From an uncultured Bacilli bacterium (GTDB lineage: Bacteria; Bacillota_I; Bacilli_A; RF39; UBA660): 59,079 nt of DNA. Location of the stretch: positions 1-59,079 of the forward strand of contig CANQPA010000004.1 in the NCBI GenBank assembly GCA_947625635.1, read 5' to 3'. Under the pieces are notes generated by a model. It ran no database searches. It had not been told where the DNA came from and was given only the letters and a program-made list of their open reading frames with translations. Position numbers and translations under genes: made by a program. Of the stretch, positions 47,849 to 57,369 are shown piece by piece (the stretch's first letter is position 1; every line of letters starts with the position of its first letter).

Positions 47849-50070
47849 AAGTGAAGGACTCTTTCTTTTATTTCTTGTGTGCGACCTTGATTCCAGAATT
47901 GTGATCCTAAGTATCCACAAGTTCTACGGACTACACTCATCTTACGCTGATCGCGGTTTCCGCAATTAGGACATTCCCATATAAGTTTTTTATCATCTTC
48001 TATTATTTTTATTTCTCCATCATAACCACATACCATACAATAATCACTTTTAGTGTTAAGTTCAGCATACATAATATTATTATAAATATATTTTATAACA
48101 GATAAAACTGCTTTAATATTATGTTGCATATTTGGTACTTCTATATAAGATATCGCCCCACCAGGTGAAAGTAATTGAAATTCAGATTCAAGTTTTAATT
48201 TGCTAAAAGCATCTATTGGTTCAGTTACATGAACATGATAACTATTTGTAATATAATTTTTATCTGTAACGCCCTCAATAATTCCAAATCTTTCTTGTAA
48301 ACATCTTGCGAATTTATAAGTAGTGCTTTCAATAGGGGTTCCATACAGACTATAATCTATATTTTCTGCTTTTTTCCATTTTGTAGTATATTCATTTAAT
48401 TTCTTCATTATAGTAAGGCCAAACTCTTTACCTTCTTCTTCAGTAAGTTTTTTATTGGTCATATAATATACAGCTTCCCATAATCCAGCATAGCCAAGAG
48501 AAATAGTAGAATAGCCATCATAAAGCAATTTGTCTATTGTTTCTCCCTTATCAAGTCGCGCAAGTGCGCCATATTGCCATAAGATAGGAGCTACATCTGA
48601 AGGAGTTCCAAGTAAATGTTCATGGCGGATTCTAAGTGCGCGATGACAAAGTTCCATTCTTTCATCAAAAATTTTCCAGAATAAATCTTCATCCTTTTGA
48701 CTTGAGCAAGCTATATCTACTAAGTTTACAGTAACTACTCCTTGATTAAATCTGCCATAATATTTAGGTTTGTCTTCTTCATAGTTTTTGGCTTTTGCGA
48801 CATTTCCTAGAGTTTTGATAGTTCGATCTGGAGTCAGGAAACTTCTGCACCCCATACAGGGATAGCAGTCTCCAGTCCCAAGAATATTGATCTTATTCTC
48901 ACGCATCATTTTTTCAGAAATATAGTCAGGCACCATACGTTTTGCAGTACATTTAGCCGCAAGTTCGGTAAGATACCAATATGGACTATCTTCTGTAATA
49001 TTATCCTCTTCAAGAACATAAAGTAATTTCGGAAAAGTGGGAGTTACCCATATTCCTTTCTCATTTTTCACACCTTGAATTCTTTGATTTAATACTTCTT
49101 CTATAATAAGCGCAAGGTCTTTTTTCTCTTGTTCGTTTTTTGCTTCGCCTAAATACATGTTGATTGAGACAAAGGGTGTCTGACCATTGGTAGTCATAAG
49201 AGTATTAATCTGGTATTGCATAGTTTGAACACCACGCTTAATTTCATCTTTAACGCGTTTTTCTGTAATTTGTTCTATTAAATTCATAGGATAATCAATA
49301 AGATCTATTTCATCTTGAATGGGTAATAACTCATCTAATACTTCTTCTCGTATTTTTTCTCTTGATATATTTACAAAAGGGGCTAAATGAGATAAAGTAA
49401 TTGTCTGTCCACCATATTGGCAACTAGCTACTTGAGCCATTATTTGTGTTGCAATATTACATGCTGTTGCAAAGCTATGCGGTCTCTCTATTAAAGTTTT
49501 GTTTATAACAGTTCCGTTCTGAAGCATATCCTCTAGATTAACCAAGCAACAATTATGTGAATGTTGAATGAAGTAATCTGAATCATGGAAATGTATAATT
49601 CCAGCTTCATGCGCTTTTTTTATATCCTCTGGAAGAAGATATCTATCAGTTAGATCTCTGCTAACCAAGCCCGCGATATAATCGCGCTGGGTAGGAATAA
49701 TAGCTGGATCTTTATTACTGTTTTCTTGTTTTACTTCTTCATTTTGTAAATTAACAGTAGAAAGAATTTGAGTATCTGTGGTATTTTGTTTACGTAATAA
49801 ATTATGTTCATATCTATAAGTAATATAAGCTTTGGCAAGAACTGGATAGCCTTCCATAAGTATATATTCTACTTCATCCTGAACTTCTTCTACTTTTGGC
49901 GTTTTAGGAAATTTTTTACATTTTTCTTCTATTAAATTTGCAAACTCTAAAGCAACGGTTGAATCTATCTGATAAAGAGGAGTGACATCTTTATTTGCTG
50001 CCATAATTGCATTATAAATTTTATTTTTATTGAACTCTACTTCAGTTCCATCCCTTTTTATTATTTTCAT
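47845..50070 (-). CDS. nrdD: Anaerobic (class III) ribonucleoside-triphosphate reductase
   Basis: ATP-cone N-terminus, TTNGQTPFVSINMYLG, CMGCRSFL, Zn site CMVCGYDGEI..CPNCGNRD, glycyl radical loop RRTCGYLGSQFWNQGRTQEIKERVLHL. Confidence 0.97.
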   Translation of the reverse strand: MKIIKRDGTEVEFNKNKIYNAIMAANKDVTPLYQIDSTVALEFANLIEEKCKKFPKTPKVEEVQDEVEYILMEGYPVLAKAYITYRYEHNLLRKQNTTDTQILSTVNLQNEEVKQENSNKDPAIIPTQRDYIAGLVSRDLTDRYLLPEDIKKAHEAGIIHFHDSDYFIQHSHNCCLVNLEDMLQNGTVINKTLIERPHSFATACNIATQIMAQVASCQYGGQTITLSHLAPFVNISREKIREEVLDELLPIQDEIDLIDYPMNLIEQITEKRVKDEIKRGVQTMQYQINTLMTTNGQTPFVSINMYLGEAKNEQEKKDLALIIEEVLNQRIQGVKNEKGIWVTPTFPKLLYVLEEDNITEDSPYWYLTELAAKCTAKRMVPDYISEKMMRENKINILGTGDCYPCMGCRSFLTPDRTIKTLGNVAKAKNYEEDKPKYYGRFNQGVVTVNLVDIACSSQKDEDLFWKIFDERMELCHRALRIRHEHLLGTPSDVAPILWQYGALARLDKGETIDKLLYDGYSTISLGYAGLWEAVYYMTNKKLTEEEGKEFGLTIMKKLNEYTTKWKKAENIDYSLYGTPIESTTYKFARCLQERFGIIEGVTDKNYITNSYHVHVTEPIDAFSKLKLESEFQLLSPGGAISYIEVPNMQHNIKAVLSVIKYIYNNIMYAELNTKSDYCMVCGYDGEIKIIEDDKKLIWECPNCGNRDQRKMSVVRRTCGYLGSQFWNQGRTQEIKERVLHL

Positions 50071-50111
50071 ATTATAGATCTATCTCCTTTTATACTATAT
50101 TTTGTATGTTC

Positions 50112-50705
50112 CTATAATATGAAAACTAAATCTTGTGGTTTAATTTGTTCTGTCCAAATGCGTTCAGCTATTGCTTCAGGCATCTCGGTATCTTCATTAT
50201 TATAGGTCTGATATTTAAAACAAATATTTTCTTCTTTAAAATCTATTTCATCTGTTAAAAATCTTCGACATATTTCATGACAGTCTGGCTCTCGTTCCCT
50301 AAGAAGATTACGGAAAAGACGTTGATGATCTGGTGCTATGATTTGAATGGGTCTAACATCAAAATTAGATGCTTTTATTAATGATTTAATTGAACTAATA
50401 CTAAACGTACCTACATTAATTTTATGCGGATCTAGTTGATCAATAGAAGTACCATAAAGCCAATGATTAAAATGTGCAAATTCTATGGGTATTTTATGTT
50501 GCATTGCTATTTCTTCTTCGCTAGTAAAAAAATAATAATCTTTACCATCTATTTCATTTTCTCTTTTGGGACGAGTAGTAAAATGTACAATAGAATGTAC
50601 ATTATCTTTGTACATCTTACTTAGACAGTTTAAAATAGTGTCTTTACCAGATCCACTCTTCCCAAACAGAGCTAATATTATATATTTAGTTATCTTCGGT
50701 TGCAT
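50112..50705 (-). CDS. Guanylate kinase-like nucleotide kinase
   Basis: LFGKSGSGKDTI P-loop, HFTTRPKRENEIDGKDYYF, FAHFNHWLYGTS. Confidence 0.85.
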   Translation of the reverse strand: MQPKITKYIILALFGKSGSGKDTILNCLSKMYKDNVHSIVHFTTRPKRENEIDGKDYYFFTSEEEIAMQHKIPIEFAHFNHWLYGTSIDQLDPHKINVGTFSISSIKSLIKASNFDVRPIQIIAPDHQRLFRNLLREREPDCHEICRRFLTDEIDFKEENICFKYQTYNNEDTEMPEAIAERIWTEQIKPQDLVFIL

Positions 50706-53700
50706 ACCTGTCATGTATTAACTCCATATCTTTTCCATTATTTTTTAATTCTATTTTATAAAGCTCATGTGTGGGCGTTTTGCTATATTTTTTTGCTACG
50801 AACATGTCATCTCGTCTAAATCCCGTAATCATTAATTTAGTTCCGCGTATGAACCAGCCTTTCTCTACAATTTTTTTGGACCCATCCTCTTGACGTTCAG
50901 AGATCTGGCGATTATACATAGCATAGTAGTCCTTTGTAAACTTAACTGTTACTACACCTGAAGTTGTTAAAAGATCTACTGTAGATTTATTATCATTTTT
51001 ACTAATTACTGTTCCTATTATTTTAAAAGTTTTATAAATAGGAATTTCATGTCCATTTCTTTTAAAGAAATAATCTACTGCGGGATCTGGATTCAAAATA
51101 TTAAAATCTGTAATTCCATATTTTGTTGTATTTACGTGGGCTAGTTCATGTTCATGATAATAAAAACATAATGAACTCATTTCCCAACTTGATAAATTAC
51201 CTTCTGCATATTTATCCCACTGTTCTTTAAATAATATTTTATTTAACGCGCGGAGGGTCTCGGTCTGATGTTCTTTAAGCCAGTCCCGCGCAGTGTCCAT
51301 TTTATCTTGATAGATTTTATCCCAATCTTTTTGAACTATTAAAGTTTTTCCATCTATTATTTGCAATTTATTTGTATCATACTTTTGACTATAAAATTCT
51401 ATACATTCATCATCAAAAACATAATAAGTTTTATATTTACAATTTGCTTTAAGAAATTTATTAAATATAAATACTTCTTTTTGCTCTTGAAGTTCATCGG
51501 GAAAAAGATTTTTCTCTAATAAGCCATTAAAATTTTGCAAAGTTAATTTCTTTTTAGGCTCACTTTTAAGATATAAATAATATGTCATTATAAGATAGCG
51601 CGGTTCCACATTTAACTCTTTTGCCCATCCTACTTCAAGATTATCAAATGCACCAGCTTTTATTAATGAAATCATGCCTGTTTTGTCAATAGGACATCTT
51701 GTTAAAAAGTCTTTAAAACTTATATAGGGTCTTCCTGTAACGATTTTTTCTATTGTGTCACTATTAATACCACCTAATGCTTTAAGACCAAACATAATCC
51801 TATTATTATCTACATCGGGTTCAAATCCAAAACCAGACTTATTTATATCTATTAAAGATACTTTTATACCTGCAGATTTGATTGCTCCAAGTGCAGTACT
51901 TAATTTTTTATAATCAGTTCCGCGTTCTTTTTTATCTATATCTTCCTCTATATCTGTTTCAAGCGCGCCGCTATTAACTATAAGGCAAGCAGTGTTCCAA
52001 TATATTGGATTCCAATGAGTTGCAATATACATAGTCTGGAAACCAATGAACGAGTATGCGGTCGCATGTATCTGACTAAAAGAATATCCGACTTGGGGCG
52101 CTACCGCAGTATCCCAGACATATTTTCCTAAGGAGGGGGTTGCCGCTTGATCCAATACTTTTTGATGTAGTTCAGGAATCTTCGACATTAATTTCTTTCC
52201 GATTGTTTTGCGGGCGGAGTTTGCTTCAGCTAAAGTAAAGTTACAAATTTTTGGCTCCATAAGAATTTTCATTAGCTCTTCTTGGCTAATTGGAGTTCCA
52301 TGAGATTTAATATAATATGGTTTCAAAATTTCTTGTTCTTCTTTAGTTAAACCATAATTATCCATTTCTTGATACCAAAGATTTATATTATTTTTAAATC
52401 TAACATATTTATCCATAGGCGTTTCCGCGCCAGGTTCTGGAGCCATCAATCGAAGTAATCCATTTGCATTACTCATTTCAAGAATAGAATGAGGCTTTAT
52501 TTTCTTAGCTGCTTGCGCGCCTACATCTGAATCAAACTGGAACAGGTTTAGAATCGAACCGTTCTCAAGCGACTTCCAAATATTATCATCTTCAATAGGT
52601 AAGACAGAAGGATGAAAATATTTATTATATATTTCTTTTAAAGTTAATTCAGATTCTATCTCCCCATTTTCTTGGAGCAGTCTAATTGCTTCTGTAATCT
52701 TGTCCGAGACATCTGTGACCAAGAAATCATATTTCGTGAGGCCAGCTTCTTCTGCTGAATGTAGGTCATATTGAGTTATAATCTCGCCATCAGGTCTTTT
52801 CATGAAGCAACCAAATTCATAAGGATCTTCATCAAAAAGTATAACTCCAGATGCATGTGAACCTCTTTGTTTAATAAGTCCCTCTATACCAAACATAATG
52901 TCCAAAAGACCAGGATACTGGTTTACTTCATTAAGAAACATTGAATTTGCTTTTCTTCCAGCATCAGGATTACCATAAACCACATCTTTAAGAGGCCAGA
53001 GAAAGCCGCGTTCGCTAGGGACAAGAGAAGAAAGATATTGGGCTGTATCTACATCAATACCATCAGGAAACTCTTCACTTCTATATCCTCGGCAGGCGGT
53101 CAAGATTGCAGACCTAGTTCCTTCAGTTCCGAATGTAGCTATCATTGTACAACCTAAATTTGCGCGCGAAAGTTCATCAATATCTGGATTAAAATTTTTA
53201 CCGCGTTCCTCTTTAATTTTTTTAAGGATTAGAGGTCTCTTACTTGGACATAGATCCAAATCGATATCCCCGAGCTCTGTCCTCTCTTCATTGAGGTATC
53301 GCCAGAATGGGAAATCCCAAACCAATGGATCAAGTTGTGTAATTCCAAGAAGATAATGATTTAGTCCAGAACAACTTGAACCGCGGCCCGCGCCTACTAT
53401 ACTTCCGCAATCCCAAAATAAATCAACATAATGTTGAAGTGTTACAGGATATGAAAACATATTAGTTTCAAGTTTTTGACCAATAATTTTTTTTACTCTT
53501 GCTTCTTCTTCAAGTCTATCAAGATAAGTTTTGTTTTTTAATCCTAACTCATTTAATTTATTATAACATTGATTAATCCAATATCTTTCAACTTTATCAT
53601 CAGATTGAGTTAAATCTTTTAATGTAGGATAACTATTTAAATCTTTATTTTCCTTTTTAGGATAATCTTTTACTTCTACTTTTGGAATAGTTTGCTTATG

Positions 53701-54615
53701 TAAAAGTGAATAATTTTCAATTTTATTATAGATTTCTATACTATTTGCATACATTTCATCTATAAATTCTTGTTCAAATATAGGTAAATGTTCTCTTATT
53801 TCTTCATTATTTTGAAGATATGCATACTCATAAAAGTCATCTACCTCGCGCTCACCGCCTTGTGAATTTAGATATGCTTTATGTACGAACCTATCTTCTT
53901 TTTTAAGAAAGTGCGCGTCACTACCTATTATCATCTTGAGACCAAATGCTTTCGCTATTGAGCGAAGTCGCGCATTTACTAATTGCTGGTCTCTTGACAT
54001 ACCAGGTGCGCATTCAATATAAAAATCTTCTCCAAAAAGTTCTTTACAAAACAAAATAAAATCTACTATATGATTATGCTCTTCTGCTGCTGTAACTTCA
54101 TCTTTTATATTTTCTGCATTAATCAGGTTAAGCGTTGCGGAGCTAGCCTCTCCGCCCAGACAGGCTGAAGTCGCGACTAATGAACCTGGATATTTTACTA
54201 CCGTCTTGCGTAAGTCATCATAAGTTGTAACTACTCGTTCTAATCCTCTATCCCAGTATGAATTCATCCATGCTCTAGATGAAAGTTCCCTAAGCGCGCG
54301 ATGACCTTCTTTATTTTTTGCAATCAAAATAAAATGATAATATTTTTGTCCAAGACTTCTATCTTTACATAAATATATTTCATTTCCTATTGCTACTTTA
54401 AAATCTGGATGCTCTTTTTGAAGTTCTTGTGCTATCTTATTTACTTCTATAGACCCAGATAAACAGTCATGTTCGGTCAGTGCGATTCCTGCCAAACCTA
54501 GTTCTAAGGCGTAATTAATTAAATCTTTAGGTCTATTAATAGAATCAAGTAATTTTAAATTGGAGTAGCACGTATGCGCGTGAGGTTCAAATCGTCTCTT
54601 CTCAAAACTAGTCAT
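50686..54615 (-). CDS. DNA polymerase III alpha subunit (DnaE-type with PHP domain)
   Basis: PHP HAHTCYSN...TEHDCLSG; VGAGRGSSCSGLNHYLLGI; LGDIDLDLCPSKR; ~1309 aa. Confidence 0.95.
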   Translation of the reverse strand: MTSFEKRRFEPHAHTCYSNLKLLDSINRPKDLINYALELGLAGIALTEHDCLSGSIEVNKIAQELQKEHPDFKVAIGNEIYLCKDRSLGQKYYHFILIAKNKEGHRALRELSSRAWMNSYWDRGLERVVTTYDDLRKTVVKYPGSLVATSACLGGEASSATLNLINAENIKDEVTAAEEHNHIVDFILFCKELFGEDFYIECAPGMSRDQQLVNARLRSIAKAFGLKMIIGSDAHFLKKEDRFVHKAYLNSQGGEREVDDFYEYAYLQNNEEIREHLPIFEQEFIDEMYANSIEIYNKIENYSLLHKQTIPKVEVKDYPKKENKDLNSYPTLKDLTQSDDKVERYWINQCYNKLNELGLKNKTYLDRLEEEARVKKIIGQKLETNMFSYPVTLQHYVDLFWDCGSIVGAGRGSSCSGLNHYLLGITQLDPLVWDFPFWRYLNEERTELGDIDLDLCPSKRPLILKKIKEERGKNFNPDIDELSRANLGCTMIATFGTEGTRSAILTACRGYRSEEFPDGIDVDTAQYLSSLVPSERGFLWPLKDVVYGNPDAGRKANSMFLNEVNQYPGLLDIMFGIEGLIKQRGSHASGVILFDEDPYEFGCFMKRPDGEIITQYDLHSAEEAGLTKYDFLVTDVSDKITEAIRLLQENGEIESELTLKEIYNKYFHPSVLPIEDDNIWKSLENGSILNLFQFDSDVGAQAAKKIKPHSILEMSNANGLLRLMAPEPGAETPMDKYVRFKNNINLWYQEMDNYGLTKEEQEILKPYYIKSHGTPISQEELMKILMEPKICNFTLAEANSARKTIGKKLMSKIPELHQKVLDQAATPSLGKYVWDTAVAPQVGYSFSQIHATAYSFIGFQTMYIATHWNPIYWNTACLIVNSGALETDIEEDIDKKERGTDYKKLSTALGAIKSAGIKVSLIDINKSGFGFEPDVDNNRIMFGLKALGGINSDTIEKIVTGRPYISFKDFLTRCPIDKTGMISLIKAGAFDNLEVGWAKELNVEPRYLIMTYYLYLKSEPKKKLTLQNFNGLLEKNLFPDELQEQKEVFIFNKFLKANCKYKTYYVFDDECIEFYSQKYDTNKLQIIDGKTLIVQKDWDKIYQDKMDTARDWLKEHQTETLRALNKILFKEQWDKYAEGNLSSWEMSSLCFYYHEHELAHVNTTKYGITDFNILNPDPAVDYFFKRNGHEIPIYKTFKIIGTVISKNDNKSTVDLLTTSGVVTVKFTKDYYAMYNRQISERQEDGSKKIVEKGWFIRGTKLMITGFRRDDMFVAKKYSKTPTHELYKIELKNNGKDMELIHDRYATEDN

Positions 54616-54802
54616 TAACACATTCTCCTAATTCATCTATTTTATTAAATAAAGTATTTAATATCATAGCTGCCGCACTAAAAGAAGTGGTATGATTTAA
54701 TAAAAATTGAACAAAATCATCTGACTTTACTACTCTTTCCATATCATTTAAATCTGATTTATTAAAATCTAATTGTATATCTTCTTTTGTTAATATTTCC
54801 AT
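54608..54802 (-). CDS. Hypothetical small protein
   Basis: 64-aa ORF with RBS, overlaps polymerase start. Confidence 0.6.
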   Translation of the reverse strand: MEILTKEDIQLDFNKSDLNDMERVVKSDDFVQFLLNHTTSFSAAAMILNTLFNKIDELGECVND

Positions 54803-54873
54803 TTAATTCCTCCTTTTTTGGTGAAATATAAAAGGCTCCTTGATTTATAAGTAGCCTTTATTTATTTTATATA

Positions 54874-55569
54874 TTAATTATACCATTTTTTATATATTTT
54901 GTCAAATTTTTGTTTATCTTTTCTTCGTAACCAATTTACAAAAGTTCCTTGATAATCAGCTTTTGCATCCGTGTAAAAAACGAACCATGCATAGGCTTGT
55001 GCACTAGCCATTTTCTGTTTTAAATCGCCATTTTTATAACAAGCAATTCTATCTACATACACATATATATCATCAGGTGGATGTTTGTCAAATATATTTT
55101 CAAATCTACTTTGTCCTTCAAGGAATTGAAGTCGCCCCAACATAACAACGCCTTTCTTTGCAATAGTAAGAGCTTTCATAGTAAAAGGTTCAATAGTAGC
55201 AAAAGGTGGATTCATTATAATCCAATCTATGTTTTCTGTATAAGGATAGTCATCTGAAAGAAAATCATATTGCAATCCACATTCAATAGGTACATTAGTT
55301 ATATTTTCTCTTTTTTGCACATCAGTAGCTATTATTTTTGGTTGAAGTCCAAAAGGAATCTTATTTAAATGATCTAAGATACCTTGTATCATATGACCTC
55401 CACCTGCGCAAGGTTCTAATATTACATCATTATTTTTAAAAGGAAGCCAGAGTTCATCAAGAATATTAGTCACTTCCTCTGTTGGAGTGGAGTAGAAGTC
55501 TAATGCATCTCGCTCCTTGTGATTTTTATCATATCCCGTATATAAACCTTTTTTATTATATTGACCCAT
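54874..55569 (-). CDS. DNA methyltransferase-like protein (NPPF motif)
   Basis: VILEPCAGGGHMIQGIL and DWIIMNPPFATIEPF. Confidence 0.75.
   Translation of the reverse strand: MGQYNKKGLYTGYDKNHKERDALDFYSTPTEEVTNILDELWLPFKNNDVILEPCAGGGHMIQGILDHLNKIPFGLQPKIIATDVQKRENITNVPIECGLQYDFLSDDYPYTENIDWIIMNPPFATIEPFTMKALTIAKKGVVMLGRLQFLEGQSRFENIFDKHPPDDIYVYVDRIACYKNGDLKQKMASAQAYAWFVFYTDAKADYQGTFVNWLRRKDKQKFDKIYKKWYN
54877..54905 (-). promoter_or_regulatory. Consensus sigma-A promoter, TTGACA-17-TATAAT
   Basis: Minus-strand TTGACA (54905-54900), TATAAT (54882-54877); inside the 3' end of the methyltransferase CDS. Confidence 0.85.
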
Positions 55570-55585
55570 TATCTTTTTACCTCCT

Positions 55586-55939
55586 TTATCTTTGCAAATA
55601 TTGCTTTTTCTTATCTACTTCTGATTTATATGCTTGAACTAAAAAAGGTTCATCATTATATTGATCTTCTGATGAATATGTTGCAGCTAATATAACAGAA
55701 TCCTTAAAAATTTCTTTTAATACAGAAGGAAATTCATCAATAAGAATATCAATAGGTTTGCCATAACAGCTCAAATGAGAGTATTCTTGCCAACTCATAA
55801 AGTGTGCATTAGGATATTTTTTTAAAAGTAATTTTTTTGTTAAATTATCTGCTATTATAATAGGAATATTTTTCTCTTCTGATACCTGTGCTAATTGATA
55901 AGTTTTTCCAGTGCCACGTGGCATATCTACAATTCTCAT
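55586..55939 (-). CDS. Small P-loop ATPase-like protein
   Basis: MPRGTGKTYQLA Walker A, IDILIDEFP Walker B. Confidence 0.65.
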   Translation of the reverse strand: MRIVDMPRGTGKTYQLAQVSEEKNIPIIIADNLTKKLLLKKYPNAHFMSWQEYSHLSCYGKPIDILIDEFPSVLKEIFKDSVILAATYSSEDQYNDEPFLVQAYKSEVDKKKQYLQR

Positions 55940-56238
55940 TTATTTCTCTCCTTTAAATCACAATATAAATTTGTGGTTATATTTGCTTTACAAAATCCAT
56001 TCAAATGATATATGCAATCATCGCTATTTTTAAGATAGCATGGTTTATTACAAGGAGTTCCTGCAGAAATCTTAGAAAATAACATAATATTGTTATTTTG
56101 TTCTAAATCTGTTATCTCTTTATCATAGCAATAGTGTTTACAATTCATTACATATGGTTCATCGCATCTTTTTTGTTCTATGTTTATAATATATTTACAA
56201 ATTTCTTTATGTATACAAGTTTTACATTGCTCTATCAT
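55936..56238 (-). CDS. Cys-rich small protein
   Basis: CKTCIHKEICKYI...CNKPCYLKNSDDCIYHLNGFC. Confidence 0.65.
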   Translation of the reverse strand: MIEQCKTCIHKEICKYIINIEQKRCDEPYVMNCKHYCYDKEITDLEQNNNIMLFSKISAGTPCNKPCYLKNSDDCIYHLNGFCKANITTNLYCDLKERNK

Positions 56239-56241
56239 TAT

Positions 56242-56457
56242 TTATACCTCTATTAAATTAAAATTATATATTATAGCTATTGCAAAAAAGCTAACTGTTA
56301 TTAACATAAAAATCCAAAATAGAAAAACTAAACTTAAATAAAATTGATAGTAATTTCCACTATATGGGTTTCCCTTTTGTTCTAAACAAAAGATACAAAA
56401 TAATATCATTGAAAGTAAAATTATTCCTATTATACATCCATACCAACCAAAATTCAT
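56242..56457 (-). CDS. Small membrane protein (2 TM)
   Basis: Two hydrophobic segments in 71 aa. Confidence 0.55.
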   Translation of the reverse strand: MNFGWYGCIIGIILLSMILFCIFCLEQKGNPYSGNYYQFYLSLVFLFWIFMLITVSFFAIAIIYNFNLIEV

Positions 56458-56486
56458 TTTTTGTTGACTCCTTTGCGGGAATCCGC

Positions 56487-57026
56487 TTAATTCTTTTTTA
56501 ATCCAGATAAAAGTTGCTTGAGGCTAGGTCTCCGCGTTTCTTTTATTTCTTTTTTTATGGGATATTCCAATTCCTTACACTCTATTCCATGGCTGTTCAT
56601 CCAGTCTATAAGTGCGCCTCTTTCACTACACTGATTTTGAGGTGCCTCGTATACTATTAATACTATAGTTATTTCATCTTGTATATTAAACATTTTTTGA
56701 TAGTTGCTTGCCATTGCTTTAAACTCTTTTATCATTGCATCAAAATCAATTTCATCAAGATATTTTCTATAAGTATCTAAAAATGCACATGAAGTATGAG
56801 GTTTGTCTCTTAATTCACAAGGACAACTACATCCATCTTTAATAGCTCTTTTAGTTTGTTCTGCTATTGTTTCACATCTAATTCCATTAAGAACACCATT
56901 TTTATCAAAGTAAGTTTTACCATTGTTATGAAACCAAGCTGGATCAGATGCACAAGTAGATATAGGAAGCATTGACCTAGTGAAATTCCGAATCTGATAA
57001 AAGTAGCTTATCCTTATTTGAATCAT
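56487..57026 (-). CDS. DUF488-like protein
   Basis: RISYFYQIRNFTRSMLPISTCASDPAWF and ITIVLIVYEAPQNQCSERGALIDWMNSHGIECKELEY match the DUF488 pattern. Confidence 0.7.
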   Translation of the reverse strand: MIQIRISYFYQIRNFTRSMLPISTCASDPAWFHNNGKTYFDKNGVLNGIRCETIAEQTKRAIKDGCSCPCELRDKPHTSCAFLDTYRKYLDEIDFDAMIKEFKAMASNYQKMFNIQDEITIVLIVYEAPQNQCSERGALIDWMNSHGIECKELEYPIKKEIKETRRPSLKQLLSGLKKN

Positions 57027-57201
57027 CAGTCCTCCTGTCCAAAATATACATAACACAATTAGGAGCTACTATTGCTTGATATTTGCAAGGATTTCTTTTT
57101 GATAAACATACTTTGCAATTACTGTTGCATACTTCTGTGGAATAATATTTGCAATAAAAACATTGACAATCTTTACATTTTTCAAAAAGATAATCTATCA
57201 T
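56977..57201 (-). CDS. Cys-rich small protein
   Basis: CKDCQCFYCKYYSTEVCNSNCKVC. Confidence 0.65.
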   Translation of the reverse strand: MIDYLFEKCKDCQCFYCKYYSTEVCNSNCKVCLSKRNPCKYQAIVAPNCVMYILDRRTDDSNKDKLLLSDSEFH

Positions 57202-57203
57202 AA

Positions 57204-57368
57204 TTATTTCTCCTTGCAGTTAAATAAAGTAAGTATTTCTTCTTTTGTTGCTCCTGCAATATGTTGTTCATATTTTTTACAATATATATAATACTTTAAA
57301 ATTTTATTTTTTTCAAATAAAGTGTGTATTGAGCAATATTTACATTTAATACATTTTTGGTTTTTCAT
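57204..57368 (-). CDS. 54-aa Cys-rich small protein, absent from supplied ORF track
   Basis: Manual translation MKNQKCIKCKYCSIHTLFEKNKILKYYIYCKKYEQHIAGATKEEILTLFNCKEK. Confidence 0.55.
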   Translation of the reverse strand: MKNQKCIKCKYCSIHTLFEKNKILKYYIYCKKYEQHIAGATKEEILTLFNCKEK

Positions 57369-57369
57369 A

